Source: Aquibacillus rhizosphaerae
GTDB taxonomy: Bacteria; Bacillota; Bacilli; Bacillales; Amphibacillaceae
Direction of reading: 5' to 3'
Assembly: GCF_030282825.1 (NCBI RefSeq)
Contig: NZ_JASTZU010000063.1
Span: 62,001 to 126,000 of the forward strand
DNA: 64,000 bases
Positions 24,624 to 34,095 of this stretch are shown here, piece after piece. A program made the translations under genes and the position numbers. The notes under the pieces were generated by a model. That model made no database searches. It saw nothing but the letters and a program-made list of their open reading frames with translations, and had not been told where the DNA came from. Positions within the stretch are counted from its first letter, which is position 1. The number at the start of each line of letters is the position of its first letter.

Positions 24624-24760
24624 AATAATCTTATTAGTAAAAGGTCTTATAGGTAGAGCACTTATCTAGTAAGAGTTAGTAATTAAGAACGAAAGTTCTT
24701 TATAGATTAAGCAGTACAAATATTATGTAGTATAATGTCCCTATAGAAAGAGGTGGGGAC

Positions 24761-24970
24761 ATGGATATTTTTCCGAAATCAGCTTATAGTCAAATGTGGG
24801 GACTAGCTCTTAAATTAGGTTTTTTAATTTTAACTATGACAGTGGTAGCAATTATAACAATGTTAATTATTAGAATAATACCATTTAAGATACCCGATTC
24901 TATTGTTAAATTTCTATTGATAGCAGCAGTTCTTATTTCTGGCTATTATTGGTTTCTATGGTTTACCTAG
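24761..24970 (+). CDS. small two-helix membrane protein
   Basis: 69 residues, AAAGAGGTGGGG before ATG, behind a TATAAT-like hexamer near 24729. Two hydrophobic helices (about 14-40 and 48-68). Not recognised. Its own promoter-like sequence suggests separate expression. Confidence 0.6.
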   Translation: MDIFPKSAYSQMWGLALKLGFLILTMTVVAIITMLIIRIIPFKIPDSIVKFLLIAAVLISGYYWFLWFT

Positions 24971-25113
24971 AGGGAATCAATTAAATTTGTAGAAATGTAA
25001 CAATAGAAATAGAGGGTGAATATGGAACAACAGTAGGAAAGATGTGTAAGGCGTGATAGTTTTATATAGAAAGTGATAGAAACAGGTTGAGAAATTAGAG
25101 GTAATTCCTTCCT

Positions 25114-25124
25114 TTTTGTCGAAA
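25114..25124 (+). promoter_or_regulatory. second 0A-like box
   Basis: TTTTGTCGAAA, identical over 11 bases to the site before the Spo0E-like gene, here 28 bp before the gene at 25153. Prediction only; short matches of this kind also occur by chance, for example in addB coding DNA near 58454. Confidence 0.35.
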
Positions 25125-25152
25125 TAGTTCGAATGAGAAGGGAGGGGATTTC

Positions 25153-25344
25153 ATGAATGAAGAGAGATATAAAGCTTTGGTAGAAAGAGCTAAGGAGATT
25201 GCTAAAAAGACGATTGATGAAAACATACGTGGTCAATTCAACGACACGAGGTTGGAAGCTCTTTCTGATGCAATTATAACTTCAAGCGCAGCTATAGCAG
25301 CTCAATTAATTGTAGAACACGATGTTAATAAGGATAAAGAATAG
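25153..25344 (+). CDS. hypothetical phage protein
   Basis: 63 residues, strong GGGAGGGG before ATG. Helical, with an alanine-rich second half (ALSDAIITSSAAIAAQLIVE). Ends with its own terminator, just before the packaging operon. Function unknown. Confidence 0.6.
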   Translation: MNEERYKALVERAKEIAKKTIDENIRGQFNDTRLEALSDAIITSSAAIAAQLIVEHDVNKDKE

Positions 25345-25353
25345 TTATAAACA

Positions 25354-25381
25354 AGCACCCAATGCGGTGCTTTTTCTTTTG
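25354..25381 (+). terminator. terminator before the packaging operon
   Basis: AGCACC, loop CAATGC, GGTGCT, then TTTTCTTTT. Confidence 0.75.
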
Positions 25382-25415
25382 CACAAATTAATTAGGAGGG
25401 ATAGGTGATGATGTG

Positions 25416-25856
25416 ATGGCTAAGTTAACTGCACGACAACAAATGTTTATTGATGAGTATCTAATTGACTTAAATGCAACGCAAGCAGCAATAAGAGCAG
25501 GGTACAGTGAGAAGACGGCATACTCTCAAGGACAGAGACTGTTGAAGAATGTTGAAGTACATGCGCGCATAGAGGAAGGCAAGAAAACGAGAGCTGACAG
25601 ACTTAATCTTGATGCTTATTGGGTGTTAAAACGATTAATGGATATATCGGATAGATCAATGCAAGCTGAACAAGTAATGGAGTTTGATTACGAAGCAAAA
25701 GAACTTGTTCCGACTGGAGAATATCAATTTGATAGTAACGGAGCCAATAGGGCAACAGAGTTAATCGGTAAACATCTTGGTATGTTCAAAGATAGAGTGG
25801 AAGTAGAAAATGTAACCCCGGTATTTGTTGAGGATGTGCCGGAAGATGACGACTAA
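25416..25856 (+). CDS. terS: terminase small subunit
   Basis: 146 residues from ATG 25416. The N-terminal helix-turn-helix region LTARQQMFIDEYLIDLNATQ followed by AAIRAGYSEKTAYSQGQRLL is the classic Terminase_2 signature. It recognises phage DNA at the pac or cos site and hands it to the large subunit, whose gene overlaps its end by 11 nt. Acidic C terminus. Confidence 0.93.
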   Translation: MAKLTARQQMFIDEYLIDLNATQAAIRAGYSEKTAYSQGQRLLKNVEVHARIEEGKKTRADRLNLDAYWVLKRLMDISDRSMQAEQVMEFDYEAKELVPTGEYQFDSNGANRATELIGKHLGMFKDRVEVENVTPVFVEDVPEDDD

Positions 25857-27132
25857 AGAAAACCGAGTATCAATCAAGAAAACCATCGGTAAGGGTTACA
25901 ATCGCTTCTGGAACAATAAACAATTCTATCGAGTTGTTAAAGGGTCCAGAGGTAGTAAGAAGTCCAAGAATACAGCAATCAATTTCATTCATCGAATCAT
26001 GAAGTATAAATGGGCCAACTTATTAGTGGTTAGGCGATATTCCAATACAAATAAACAATCAACCTATACAGATTTAAAATGGGCAGCCTCTCAATTAGGG
26101 GTTGCCCATTTATTTAAGTTCAATGAATCCATGCCAGAAATAACCTATATACCTACTGGACAAAAGATATTGTTTAGAGGGTTGGATGATGAATTAAAAA
26201 TCACATCGATTACCGTTGATGTTGGTATCCTTTGTTGGGCATGGTTCGAGGAAGCTTACCAGATAGAAACAGAAAGTAAATTTAGAACGGTTGTTGAGTC
26301 GATTCGTGGTATGTATGACGATCCTGATTTCTTCAAACAGATAACTGTTACGTTTAACCCTTGGTCAGAACGACACTGGCTTAAAAAGACTTTCTTTGAT
26401 GAAGAGACAAAAGAAAAAGATACATTTGCTATTACGACTACGTTTAGATGCAATGAATGGTTAGACCAGGTCGATAGAGATAGATATGAAGATTTGTATA
26501 GAACGAATCCTAGACGTGCCAGAATCGTTTGTGATGGTGAATGGGGCGTTGCAGAAGGCCTTGTCTTTGATAACTTCCATGTTAAGGACTTCGACATTCA
26601 ACAGAAAATCAAAGAAATACAAGAGACTGCTCACGGGATGGACTTTGGTTTTACCAACGACCCTACGACATTGCCGAGTAGTGTTGTCGATTTGAAAAAG
26701 AAAGAGCTATGGATCTACGATGAGCATTACGAAAAAGCAATGTTAACTGCTGATATTTATAACATGATTGTGAACAAAGGATTGAAAGAGTCACATATAA
26801 CAGCTGATTCAGCCGAGAAGAGACTTATTCAAGAGTTAATCAATAAAGGCATTAGACGATTGAGGGCATCTGTAAAAGGTAAAGGCTCTATCAATCAAGG
26901 GATATTGTTCATACAAGGTTTCAAAGTCTACATTCATCCGAAATGTGAATACACCATCGAGGAATTCAACACATACACCTTCCAGCAAGATAAAGAAGGT
27001 AAATGGTTGAACGAGCCAATCGATGCAAATAACCACATTATTGATGCGCTTAGATATAGCTTAGAGCAATATCATATGGGTGTATCAGATAAAAGCAAGA
27101 CATATAAAGCATTAAAATCATTAGGTTTATAG
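25846..27132 (+). CDS. terL: terminase large subunit (PBSX/Terminase_3 type)
   Basis: 428 residues from ATG 25846. The N-terminal ATPase has Walker A GSRGSKKS (33-40) and a Walker B-like ILCWAWFEEA. The C-terminal nuclease has HGMDFGFTNDPT, ITADSAEKRLIQEL and NHIIDALRYSL, the usual acidic triad segments. It drives DNA into the procapsid and cuts it. Confidence 0.95.
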   Translation: MTTKENRVSIKKTIGKGYNRFWNNKQFYRVVKGSRGSKKSKNTAINFIHRIMKYKWANLLVVRRYSNTNKQSTYTDLKWAASQLGVAHLFKFNESMPEITYIPTGQKILFRGLDDELKITSITVDVGILCWAWFEEAYQIETESKFRTVVESIRGMYDDPDFFKQITVTFNPWSERHWLKKTFFDEETKEKDTFAITTTFRCNEWLDQVDRDRYEDLYRTNPRRARIVCDGEWGVAEGLVFDNFHVKDFDIQQKIKEIQETAHGMDFGFTNDPTTLPSSVVDLKKKELWIYDEHYEKAMLTADIYNMIVNKGLKESHITADSAEKRLIQELINKGIRRLRASVKGKGSINQGILFIQGFKVYIHPKCEYTIEEFNTYTFQQDKEGKWLNEPIDANNHIIDALRYSLEQYHMGVSDKSKTYKALKSLGL

Positions 27133-27143
27133 GAGGTGGTCGT

Positions 27144-28544
27144 ATGGCAGAATCAAAACAACGTTTCAGCGCAGAAGCCAACAAAGTATATACCTATGCA
27201 GATGCTGCAACGTTATTAGAAAACATCGAAGATTTAGCAAAAATGGTTGATCATCATCTGTCACATCAGGTTCCTAGATTATCAGAATTGGATGATTACT
27301 ACTTAGGTAACAATAAAACAATACTAGAAGGTCAGCGACGTAAAGAAGAACATATGTCAGATCACAGGTCAACGCACAACCATGCTAGGTATGTGAGTCA
27401 GTTTATCGTTGGATATCTTACAGGTAATCCAATCACTGTGACACATGATAAAGATGCTGTACAACAAGTTTTAACGGATATTAATGATTTGAACGATGCT
27501 GATGCTTTAAATAGTGAATTAACACTGGATTGCTCCGTATATGGTCGAGCGTATGAATTAATCTTCCGTAGCCAAGCTGACAAAAATAGATTTACATTGC
27601 TATCTCCTTTAGAAACATTCGTCATTTATGATGATACAGTCGAACGATTGCCGATTGCAGGTGTAAGGCATCGGATTCAGACTCACGAAGGTGACGAAGT
27701 ACAAATCGTTGAGCTTTATACAGAAAATAAAATATTTACTTATCATGTAGAAGGAGAAAGCAAAGATTACAAATTAAAAAGTGAAAAAGAACATTATTTT
27801 GGTGATGTACCAATCAACGAATATCAGAATAATAGATTTAGGCAAGGTGACTTTGAAAATGTACTAAATTTGATTGATCTATATGATGCTGCACAATCAG
27901 ATTCAGCTAACTATATGACTGATTTAAATGATGCCATGCTTAAGATTGTTGGTAATGTTGAATTGGATATAGAAGAAGCTAAGGCAATGAAAGACGCCAA
28001 CATGATATTAGTTACACCTAGTTTAGATTCAGAAGGTAGAGCAGGAAGCGCTGATGCAGATTACATCTATAAGCAGTATGATGTTGCTGGTAGCGAAGCC
28101 TATAAAACTAGGATAGAAAATGATATTCATAAGTTTACGAATACACCTAATTTGAACGATGAGAAAGCAGGTCAAAGTTCAAATAGTCCGATATCTGGTG
28201 AAGCTATGAAATATAAGTTGTTTGGATTGGAGCAAGTGAGGTCCATCAAAGAAAGGTTTTTTAAACGTTCTATGATGTATAGATATCGATTAGTGAACAG
28301 TATATCTGCTAAAGCAAGAGAAATAGATGATAACACATTGAATGATATCGTAATTAAATTCACTCCAAATCTACCGAAAAGCACAACTGAAACTGTTGAA
28401 ATGTTTAATTCATTAGGTGGGGAATTATCCGAGGTAACTAAATTAAGCTTGCTACCGTTTATTGATGACCCACAAGAAGAACTAAAACGCATTGAAGAAG
28501 AACGGAGCAAGCAACGTCCATCATCTAACTTTATGGAGAATTGA
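27144..28544 (+). CDS. portal protein (SPP1 gp6 family)
   Basis: 466 residues, AGGAGGTGG before ATG. Forms the dodecameric DNA gate at one capsid vertex. Recognisable features are an N-terminal helical part with YYLGNNKTIL, NHARYVSQFIVGYLTGNPI, and a long helical C-terminal region ending in an acidic, Lys-rich tail. Position between terminase and minor head gene is canonical. Confidence 0.93.
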   Translation: MAESKQRFSAEANKVYTYADAATLLENIEDLAKMVDHHLSHQVPRLSELDDYYLGNNKTILEGQRRKEEHMSDHRSTHNHARYVSQFIVGYLTGNPITVTHDKDAVQQVLTDINDLNDADALNSELTLDCSVYGRAYELIFRSQADKNRFTLLSPLETFVIYDDTVERLPIAGVRHRIQTHEGDEVQIVELYTENKIFTYHVEGESKDYKLKSEKEHYFGDVPINEYQNNRFRQGDFENVLNLIDLYDAAQSDSANYMTDLNDAMLKIVGNVELDIEEAKAMKDANMILVTPSLDSEGRAGSADADYIYKQYDVAGSEAYKTRIENDIHKFTNTPNLNDEKAGQSSNSPISGEAMKYKLFGLEQVRSIKERFFKRSMMYRYRLVNSISAKAREIDDNTLNDIVIKFTPNLPKSTTETVEMFNSLGGELSEVTKLSLLPFIDDPQEELKRIEEERSKQRPSSNFMEN

Positions 28545-28553
28545 GGTGATTAG

Positions 28554-29507
28554 ATGGCCGAAGAAGAAAGCTATTGGGTAAAGCGCGAGAAGGAAAACAT
28601 CAAACTCGAGCAAATGAAGGATGCGGAAGTGGCAGAAAAGCTTAAGGATATCATTGAGCACGCTATGGGTGAGGTAGAGAAGGAAATAAATACTTTCTAT
28701 CTCAAGTATGCAGCTAAGAAAGAAATATCTCCTAGTGAAGCTAAGAAGCGTGTTTCAGAGTTTGATATAACCAAATATGAAAAGCTAGCTAAAAGATATG
28801 TGAAGAATAAAAATTTTAGCGCCAGAGCTAACAAGATTCTAAGCACATACAACACAAAAATGAGAGTCAATCGTCAAGAGCTCCTGATGATGTATTTAAA
28901 CGCTCACTTGGTCGCAATGGCTGATGAAACAGTTAAGACATTTCAGGAGTATTTAGAACAGGCAGGCATATCTGAGGTTGCGAGACAAGCAGGCATATTA
29001 GGTGTAGATATGAGTATTACAACAGCTACACTCAAAGCGATCGTTGGTGCTTCTTTTTATAATGCTACCTGGTCAGAACGTATCTGGTCCGATATGGAAG
29101 GCTTGCGAAATGAATTAGATACGATTATCAATAGTGCTATCATTCGTGGTGCTCATCCAAACAAGTATGTAAAGAACTTAAGAGAACGCTTTGACGTTAC
29201 AACCTATGAAGCTAGAAGGTTATTAATCACTGAAACAGGTCGAGTGCAAACAGAAGCGCAGAAACTATCCTATGAGGCTATTACAGAAGAGGAAGACGAT
29301 GCTGAATACGAGTTTATCGCCATTATGGATAATGATACAACGAAGATATGCAAAGGATTGAACGGTGAAGTATTTAAGGTTAAAGATATGGTGCCAGGAG
29401 TTAACGCAGCTCCCATGCATCCTTTTTGTCGTAGTTCAAGCGCACTTACATTAGGTGATTGGAGAACGAAATTCTTTGCTGAAAGAGAAGGTGAATATAG
29501 TTTATAG
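28554..29507 (+). CDS. minor head protein (MuF/SPP1 gp7 family)
   Basis: 317 residues. The C-terminal MuF domain is visible as ITETGRVQTEAQKLSYEAI and the terminal MHPFCRSSSAL with its conserved His and Cys. Helical N-terminal part. Minor capsid component delivered with the portal; in SPP1 gp7 binds the portal and affects DNA ejection. Confidence 0.9.
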   Translation: MAEEESYWVKREKENIKLEQMKDAEVAEKLKDIIEHAMGEVEKEINTFYLKYAAKKEISPSEAKKRVSEFDITKYEKLAKRYVKNKNFSARANKILSTYNTKMRVNRQELLMMYLNAHLVAMADETVKTFQEYLEQAGISEVARQAGILGVDMSITTATLKAIVGASFYNATWSERIWSDMEGLRNELDTIINSAIIRGAHPNKYVKNLRERFDVTTYEARRLLITETGRVQTEAQKLSYEAITEEEDDAEYEFIAIMDNDTTKICKGLNGEVFKVKDMVPGVNAAPMHPFCRSSSALTLGDWRTKFFAEREGEYSL

Positions 29508-29517
29508 GAGTGATTAG

Positions 29518-29652
29518 GTGGAACACATGAAATCAATAGATCAAACATTAAAAAGCATCTTGCAAGAATTAAAGAAAATGAACGAACCTCCAAAACCGAT
29601 TAATGTTGAGCAACCTAAGCGTAAGGAAATTAAGCATAAGGCAACTAAGTAA
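29518..29652 (+). CDS. small phage head-region protein
   Basis: 44 residues from GTG 29518, 7 nt after AGGAG. One amphipathic helix (SIDQTLKSILQELKKMNEPP) and a Lys-rich tail. Not recognised. Bases 29653-29780 hold nothing further. Confidence 0.5.
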   Translation: MEHMKSIDQTLKSILQELKKMNEPPKPINVEQPKRKEIKHKATK

Positions 29653-29780
29653 ATATGCGTCTTTGAGCAACAGACGTTATAAACAGGCTTATTTATTTTG
29701 ACTAAAAATCAATCGTATCAGGGCTACTACATGGGCGAATGCGTGTGTATAAGTGTTGATGGGACAAAGGAGAATGACAA

Positions 29781-30464
29781 ATGACAAAACCAATAAATGT
29801 GATGAACTCAAAGTTTTTTAATCCTGAACCATTAAAGCTAAATCTTCAATTCTTTGCTGATCCAAACGATCCACCAGCTGACCCTCCTGCAGATCCACCG
29901 CAGGACCCACCAGCAAAATTGGAGTTAACTCAGGAAGAGTTGGACAAGAAGATTGAAGCAGAAGCAGATAGGAAGCTTTCTAAGTCACTTGAAAAGAAAA
30001 GGGCTGAATGGGAGAAAGAAAAGAAACAGATTGAAGCTGACGCTAAGAAAACTGCTGAGGAATACGCGAAACTGACAGCTAAAGAAAAAGAAGACGCTGA
30101 GTATCAGAAGCGTGTTGAAGCATTAGAAAAGCGTGAGCAAGAATTAAACAACAAACAACTGCTTTCTGAAATTCAAACAGATTTAAAGGATAATAGCCTA
30201 CCTGGTGAATTTGCTGAATCACTTCTAACTATCCAAGATAACGAAAAGATAAAAAAACAAATCTCTGTTCTAAAAAAGTCTTTTGATGATGCAGTCCAAG
30301 AAAAAGTTAAGGAAGCATTACGCCAAGAAACACCAAAGGGTTCAACCGGCGCTTCTGGAAGCAAGAACCCTTGGAATCAAGGTGAAATCAACTTAACAGA
30401 ACAAACTAGGATTTTTAAAGAAAACCCAGAACGAGCAAAGCAATTAATGGCGCAGGCCAAATAA
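29781..30464 (+). CDS. capsid scaffolding protein (DUF4355)
   Basis: 227 residues. KLNLQFFAD at the start followed by a Pro/Asp-rich linker (DPPADPPADPPQDPP), then a long charged coiled coil (about 50-130) and a C-terminal region with GSKNPW: the usual DUF4355 layout. Directly before the major capsid gene. Guides procapsid assembly and is removed before packaging. Confidence 0.9.
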   Translation: MTKPINVMNSKFFNPEPLKLNLQFFADPNDPPADPPADPPQDPPAKLELTQEELDKKIEAEADRKLSKSLEKKRAEWEKEKKQIEADAKKTAEEYAKLTAKEKEDAEYQKRVEALEKREQELNNKQLLSEIQTDLKDNSLPGEFAESLLTIQDNEKIKKQISVLKKSFDDAVQEKVKEALRQETPKGSTGASGSKNPWNQGEINLTEQTRIFKENPERAKQLMAQAK

Positions 30465-30486
30465 AAAATGTAAAAGGATGATTTAA

Positions 30487-31476
30487 ATGCCAACTACACA
30501 AGTATCAGATATTATCGTACCAGAAGTTTTTAACCCCTATGTAATCAATCGAACAATGGAACTTTCTGCTTTATACCAAAGTGGAATCATCGAGCAGTCA
30601 GACGAGTACGATAGACTAGCTCAAGGCGGAGGACGTACCGTAAACATGCCGCACTTCAATGACCTATCAGGTGAAGATGAAGTGGATAGCGATACTACTC
30701 CATCTGTACCAGGGAAAATTGGAACTGGTCAAGATGTAGCTGTGCGTCAATTACGTCGTCGTTCATGGAGCACAAACGATCTAGCAGCTACATTATCAGG
30801 TGCGGATCCATCGGGGGCTATAGGCGATTTGGTCGCTAAATATTGGGACCGCCGTATGCAAGCCGTAACAGTCTCTACTTTAAAAGGTGTCTTTGCAGCA
30901 GGATTAAAAAATTCGCACGAGAATAAAATTGCTGTTGAAGCTCAAGGAAGTGTTACAGATACTACTAAAATAAGTGGTGGCGCTGTTGTAGATACTGTTT
31001 CGAAGTTAGGAGATGCACACGAGGTACTTCGTGCTATCGTTATGCATTCGGTTCCTTATTTCAATCTAGTAAAGCAAGATTTAATTGAATATATCAAAGA
31101 TAGCCAAGGTAATCTAACAATTCCTACTTATCTTGGGAAACGCGTTATTGTTGATGATGGATGCCCTGTAGAGGATGGAACAGATGGCACAAGCCCATCT
31201 AAGAAATATACATCTTACTTATTCGGTGGTGGTTTCCTTGGATATGGCGAAGGTGCACCTGAACATCCTACAGAGACAGACCGTGACATTCTTGCAGGTG
31301 ATTCTGTAATGGTTACACGTAAACACTTTATCTTGCATCCACGTGGAATTAAGTGGAATGACGCTAATGTTTCTGGTCACGCTCCAACGAACGCCGAATT
31401 ACAAGATGCAGCAAATTGGTCTAAAGTTTATGAAAACAAAAAAATTAAAGTGGTTTCTTTAATTACAAACGGATGA
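30487..31476 (+). CDS. major capsid protein
   Basis: 329 residues, AAGGATG before ATG. IIVPEVFNPYVINRTMELS at the start and a C-terminal HPRGIKWNDANVSGHAPTN region are as in the SPP1 gp13-like coat proteins with HK97 fold. Position after the scaffold supports the call. Followed by a small GC-rich hairpin (31482-31503). Confidence 0.92.
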   Translation: MPTTQVSDIIVPEVFNPYVINRTMELSALYQSGIIEQSDEYDRLAQGGGRTVNMPHFNDLSGEDEVDSDTTPSVPGKIGTGQDVAVRQLRRRSWSTNDLAATLSGADPSGAIGDLVAKYWDRRMQAVTVSTLKGVFAAGLKNSHENKIAVEAQGSVTDTTKISGGAVVDTVSKLGDAHEVLRAIVMHSVPYFNLVKQDLIEYIKDSQGNLTIPTYLGKRVIVDDGCPVEDGTDGTSPSKKYTSYLFGGGFLGYGEGAPEHPTETDRDILAGDSVMVTRKHFILHPRGIKWNDANVSGHAPTNAELQDAANWSKVYENKKIKVVSLITNG

Positions 31477-31528
31477 TGATAGGCGCTCTTAACAGGGCGC
31501 TTATTAATTTTTGAAAGTGGGTGAAGTC

Positions 31529-31747
31529 GTGGGGTTATTTGCATTTAATCGAATGCGTAGAGAACAAGCTCAAAAAGAGAAAGAGCAACAAGAGCCCAAA
31601 ATAGTACTTGAACATTTAACTGTAGAAGAAATCAAAGAATATACCAATGATGAAATCAGGGCACGATTAGACGAGTTGGAAATTGAGTATAAATCAACAG
31701 ATGACAAACAGGAATTAGCTGAATTGTTATCTGCACCATTAGCATAA
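31529..31747 (+). CDS. small head protein with HeH/LEM-like domain
   Basis: 72 residues from GTG 31529; a TTG six codons upstream is possible. A basic N-terminal helix is followed by LTVEEIKEYTNDEIRARLDE and a second short helix, matching the HeH helix-extension-helix pattern seen in small proteins between capsid and connector genes. May bind DNA or capsid; not tested. Confidence 0.6.
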   Translation: MGLFAFNRMRREQAQKEKEQQEPKIVLEHLTVEEIKEYTNDEIRARLDELEIEYKSTDDKQELAELLSAPLA

Positions 31748-31759
31748 GGAGGGTTATTT

Positions 31760-32101
31760 ATGACATACAGAGTAATTGCTAGTTTTACAGATAAACATAC
31801 AAATAAAGTCTATCGTAAAGACAAAGAATATCCAGTTGAAGGTGTATCAGAGGATAGATTAAAAGAATTAGCCTCTGAGGATAACGATCGTGAGATGGTT
31901 CTTATTGAAGAGGTTGTTGAACCAAATGAAGGTAATTCGGATGAGGGTAATTTAGCTGAGGATGCGACAGAACAAACGGAAGCTACCCTAGGTGATGAAG
32001 AATTCCCTAAACACACTGGCGGTGGATGGTTCGAACTTTCCAATGGTGAAAAGATACAAGGGAAAGAAGAAGCACTAGAAGCCGAAAAAGAATTGAAGTG
32101 A
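31760..32101 (+). CDS. hypothetical head-region protein
   Basis: 113 residues, strong AGGAGGG before ATG. Beta-rich N terminus (MTYRVIASFTDKHTNKVYRK), acidic linker, then GGGWFELSNGEKIQGKEEA, a short repeat-like beta element seen in other phage head genes. Possibly a decoration or fibre component; function unknown. Confidence 0.6.
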   Translation: MTYRVIASFTDKHTNKVYRKDKEYPVEGVSEDRLKELASEDNDREMVLIEEVVEPNEGNSDEGNLAEDATEQTEATLGDEEFPKHTGGGWFELSNGEKIQGKEEALEAEKELK

Positions 32102-32105
32102 TCTT

Positions 32106-32444
32106 ATGGCCACAACTACAAAGGATAATGTGAAAGTCATATTAGGTATTAAGGACACGTTACAAGATGATGTAATCAACTTAATTATCAATAATATCGA
32201 ATCACGGTTGAAAATATGGCTTAAGAAACATGCTGAATTAGATGCCATCCCTACAGAATTGCAATTCATCGTTGAAGAAATGACAATCAATCGATACAAC
32301 AGAATCGGTAGTGAGGGGATGAAGTCGGAATCAGTTGAAGGGCATTCAGTTTCATTCAATGAGGATGATTTCAAACCTTATCTATCAATCTTAGAAACAT
32401 ACACACCAAAAGATGATCGTGTAGGAAAGGTGAGGTTCTTCTGA
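32106..32444 (+). CDS. head-tail connector (gp6-like/YqbG type)
   Basis: 112 residues. The sequence VKVILGIKDTLQDDVINLII and IVEEMTINRYNRIGSEGMKS match the Phage_connect_1 adaptor family. Forms the ring below the portal. Its stop overlaps the next start by one nt. Confidence 0.85.
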   Translation: MATTTKDNVKVILGIKDTLQDDVINLIINNIESRLKIWLKKHAELDAIPTELQFIVEEMTINRYNRIGSEGMKSESVEGHSVSFNEDDFKPYLSILETYTPKDDRVGKVRFF

Positions 32445-32755
32445 TGCGATACAGCGATAGAATCACCTTACACAAAAGTCAAGGAAGCCAATACAATCCT
32501 TCTACTGGTAAAACAGAAGTGACAGTTGATGAAGGTGTAACACTACCGTGTAATGCATCACCTGTAAGCTTAGAAAAGACTAGTGCAGTATTTGGTTCCA
32601 TCAATCAAAAAGTCACGACAGTACGCTTGCAACGTCCATATAATGACTTTGCTGACAAAGCAGTTGTTAATGGTGATAAATATAACGTTCTCAGACATGT
32701 ACCACATCGTTCTGAGAGCGTTTTTTATCTCGAGGGGGTATCTGCATGGACTTAG
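32444..32755 (+). CDS. head closure protein
   Basis: 103 residues. RYSDRITLHKSQGSQYNPSTG and a beta-rich body correspond to the head-tail joining (stopper) family. Next in the canonical connector order. Overlaps the next gene by 10 nt. Confidence 0.82.
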   Translation: MRYSDRITLHKSQGSQYNPSTGKTEVTVDEGVTLPCNASPVSLEKTSAVFGSINQKVTTVRLQRPYNDFADKAVVNGDKYNVLRHVPHRSESVFYLEGVSAWT

Positions 32756-33093
32756 ATGGATTGGATGCTCTACTAGCTAATCTTGATCGTATGCATGATG
32801 AAATCGAAGATGATGTCGATAAGATTGTTAAGAACAATACGATTGAGATGACGAAAGAAACGGTTAAAAATGAGCGACAACGTTTTGATAAAGGGTATGC
32901 GACTGGCTACACCATGAGGAATACGAAAACGGAAAAGGTCGATAAGTTAAACTACCGAACGAATGTAGCTTCTGAACACGGCGGTTATCTCAACTACGGT
33001 ACACGTTACATGGATGCTACATGGTTTCTACGTGATGCTTATTTCAAACAGAGAAAGAAATTTTTAGAGGATATAGAAAGATTGGTGAAATAG
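32746..33093 (+). CDS. HK97 gp10-like tail completion protein
   Basis: 115 residues with LDGLDALLANLDRMHDEIED at the start and TGYTMRNTK, GGYLNYGTRYMDATWFLRDA as in the gp10 family. Joins tail tube and head. Confidence 0.85.
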   Translation: MDLDGLDALLANLDRMHDEIEDDVDKIVKNNTIEMTKETVKNERQRFDKGYATGYTMRNTKTEKVDKLNYRTNVASEHGGYLNYGTRYMDATWFLRDAYFKQRKKFLEDIERLVK

Positions 33094-33094
33094 T

Positions 33095-33484
33095 ATGGAG
33101 TCACCAAAAATACAACTGTTTAACACTGTATTTAAGAAATCATTAGCGTTGAATTATAGCACCTATGATTATTCTCCCCCAAAGGAACAAGGGGTACCTT
33201 ATCCCTTCGTTCATGTGGGCGAAACGATTGGTGCTGATGTGATTAACAATAAAACAGTCATAACAGGTACATTAACGCAAACGGTCCATGTGTGGGCATT
33301 AGCAACCGACAGGGCGACATTTGCGGATATGGTGCACAAGCTAGAAAAGGAATTCAGAAAAATCACAAGGTTAACTAATTATAATGTGAGATTGATAGCC
33401 TTAGATTCGAATGAAATCTATGACAATACCACGACCGATAACCTATTGCATGGGATTATTCAAGTCGAATACAAAATATCTTAG
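33095..33484 (+). CDS. tail terminator/completion protein (DUF3168-like)
   Basis: 129 residues. PYPFVHVGE, TQTVHVWA and a C-terminal GIIQVEYKIS beta strand suit the tail terminator family that caps the tail tube. Placed between gp10-like and tail tube genes as expected. Confidence 0.8.
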   Translation: MESPKIQLFNTVFKKSLALNYSTYDYSPPKEQGVPYPFVHVGETIGADVINNKTVITGTLTQTVHVWALATDRATFADMVHKLEKEFRKITRLTNYNVRLIALDSNEIYDNTTTDNLLHGIIQVEYKIS

Positions 33485-33495
33485 GAGGTCATGAT

Positions 33496-34041
33496 ATGGC
33501 TGAAATAGCTAAAGGAGTTAGCAAAGTATTATATTTTCGTAAGTTAGGTGAAGCTTCAGAAGGTGCAAAACTCGTGTTTCAAACAGAACACTCTAAATCA
33601 TACTCTCGTGATCGTGAATCAACCGTTACCAAAGATGGCAATGTCTCAAATGGAGGACCATTGGAAGATGAGGTAAGTATTTCAGCATTACAAGCAGAAA
33701 CGGACCCAACATTTGTTATGTTAAGCGATTCAATCGTTGATGATTTCCCGGTTGAAATGTGGGAAGTTGATTTATCAAAACCAACAGAAACCGGAGTTGA
33801 ACCAGATATAGTTACTCAGTATGCAGCTGAGTATCGACAAGGTCATATTACTGAATGGGAAACAACAGATGGTGCAGAAGATGACCCAGAAGTATCTGGA
33901 ACTTTTGTAACATCATTTAAGCGACAAAAAGGGTTAGTTACTATTCCAGAAGCAGACCTAGAAACACTATCTTATGTTTTCCATGACTTGCTGACAGAAG
34001 ACCCAGCAGATGATGGATTAGCAGAACCGGCACCAGCTTAA
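33496..34041 (+). CDS. major tail protein (TP901-1 family)
   Basis: 181 residues, AGGAGGTC before ATG. KVLYFRKLGEASEGAKLVFQ and TKDGNVSNGG are typical of the TP901-1 major tail tube family; acidic Ala/Pro-rich C terminus. A terminator directly downstream agrees with a product needed in large amount. Confidence 0.9.
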   Translation: MAEIAKGVSKVLYFRKLGEASEGAKLVFQTEHSKSYSRDRESTVTKDGNVSNGGPLEDEVSISALQAETDPTFVMLSDSIVDDFPVEMWEVDLSKPTETGVEPDIVTQYAAEYRQGHITEWETTDGAEDDPEVSGTFVTSFKRQKGLVTIPEADLETLSYVFHDLLTEDPADDGLAEPAPA

Positions 34042-34070
34042 AGAGAGGGATTATTCCCCTCTCTTTTTAT
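34042..34070 (+). terminator. terminator inside the tail operon
   Basis: AGAGAGGG (34042-34049) and CCCTCTCT (34057-34064) with a short loop, then TTTTAT. Probably leaky, lowering expression of the downstream tail assembly genes relative to the tail tube. Confidence 0.8.
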
Positions 34071-34095
34071 TTTGAATTAAACAGGAGGAATTACT

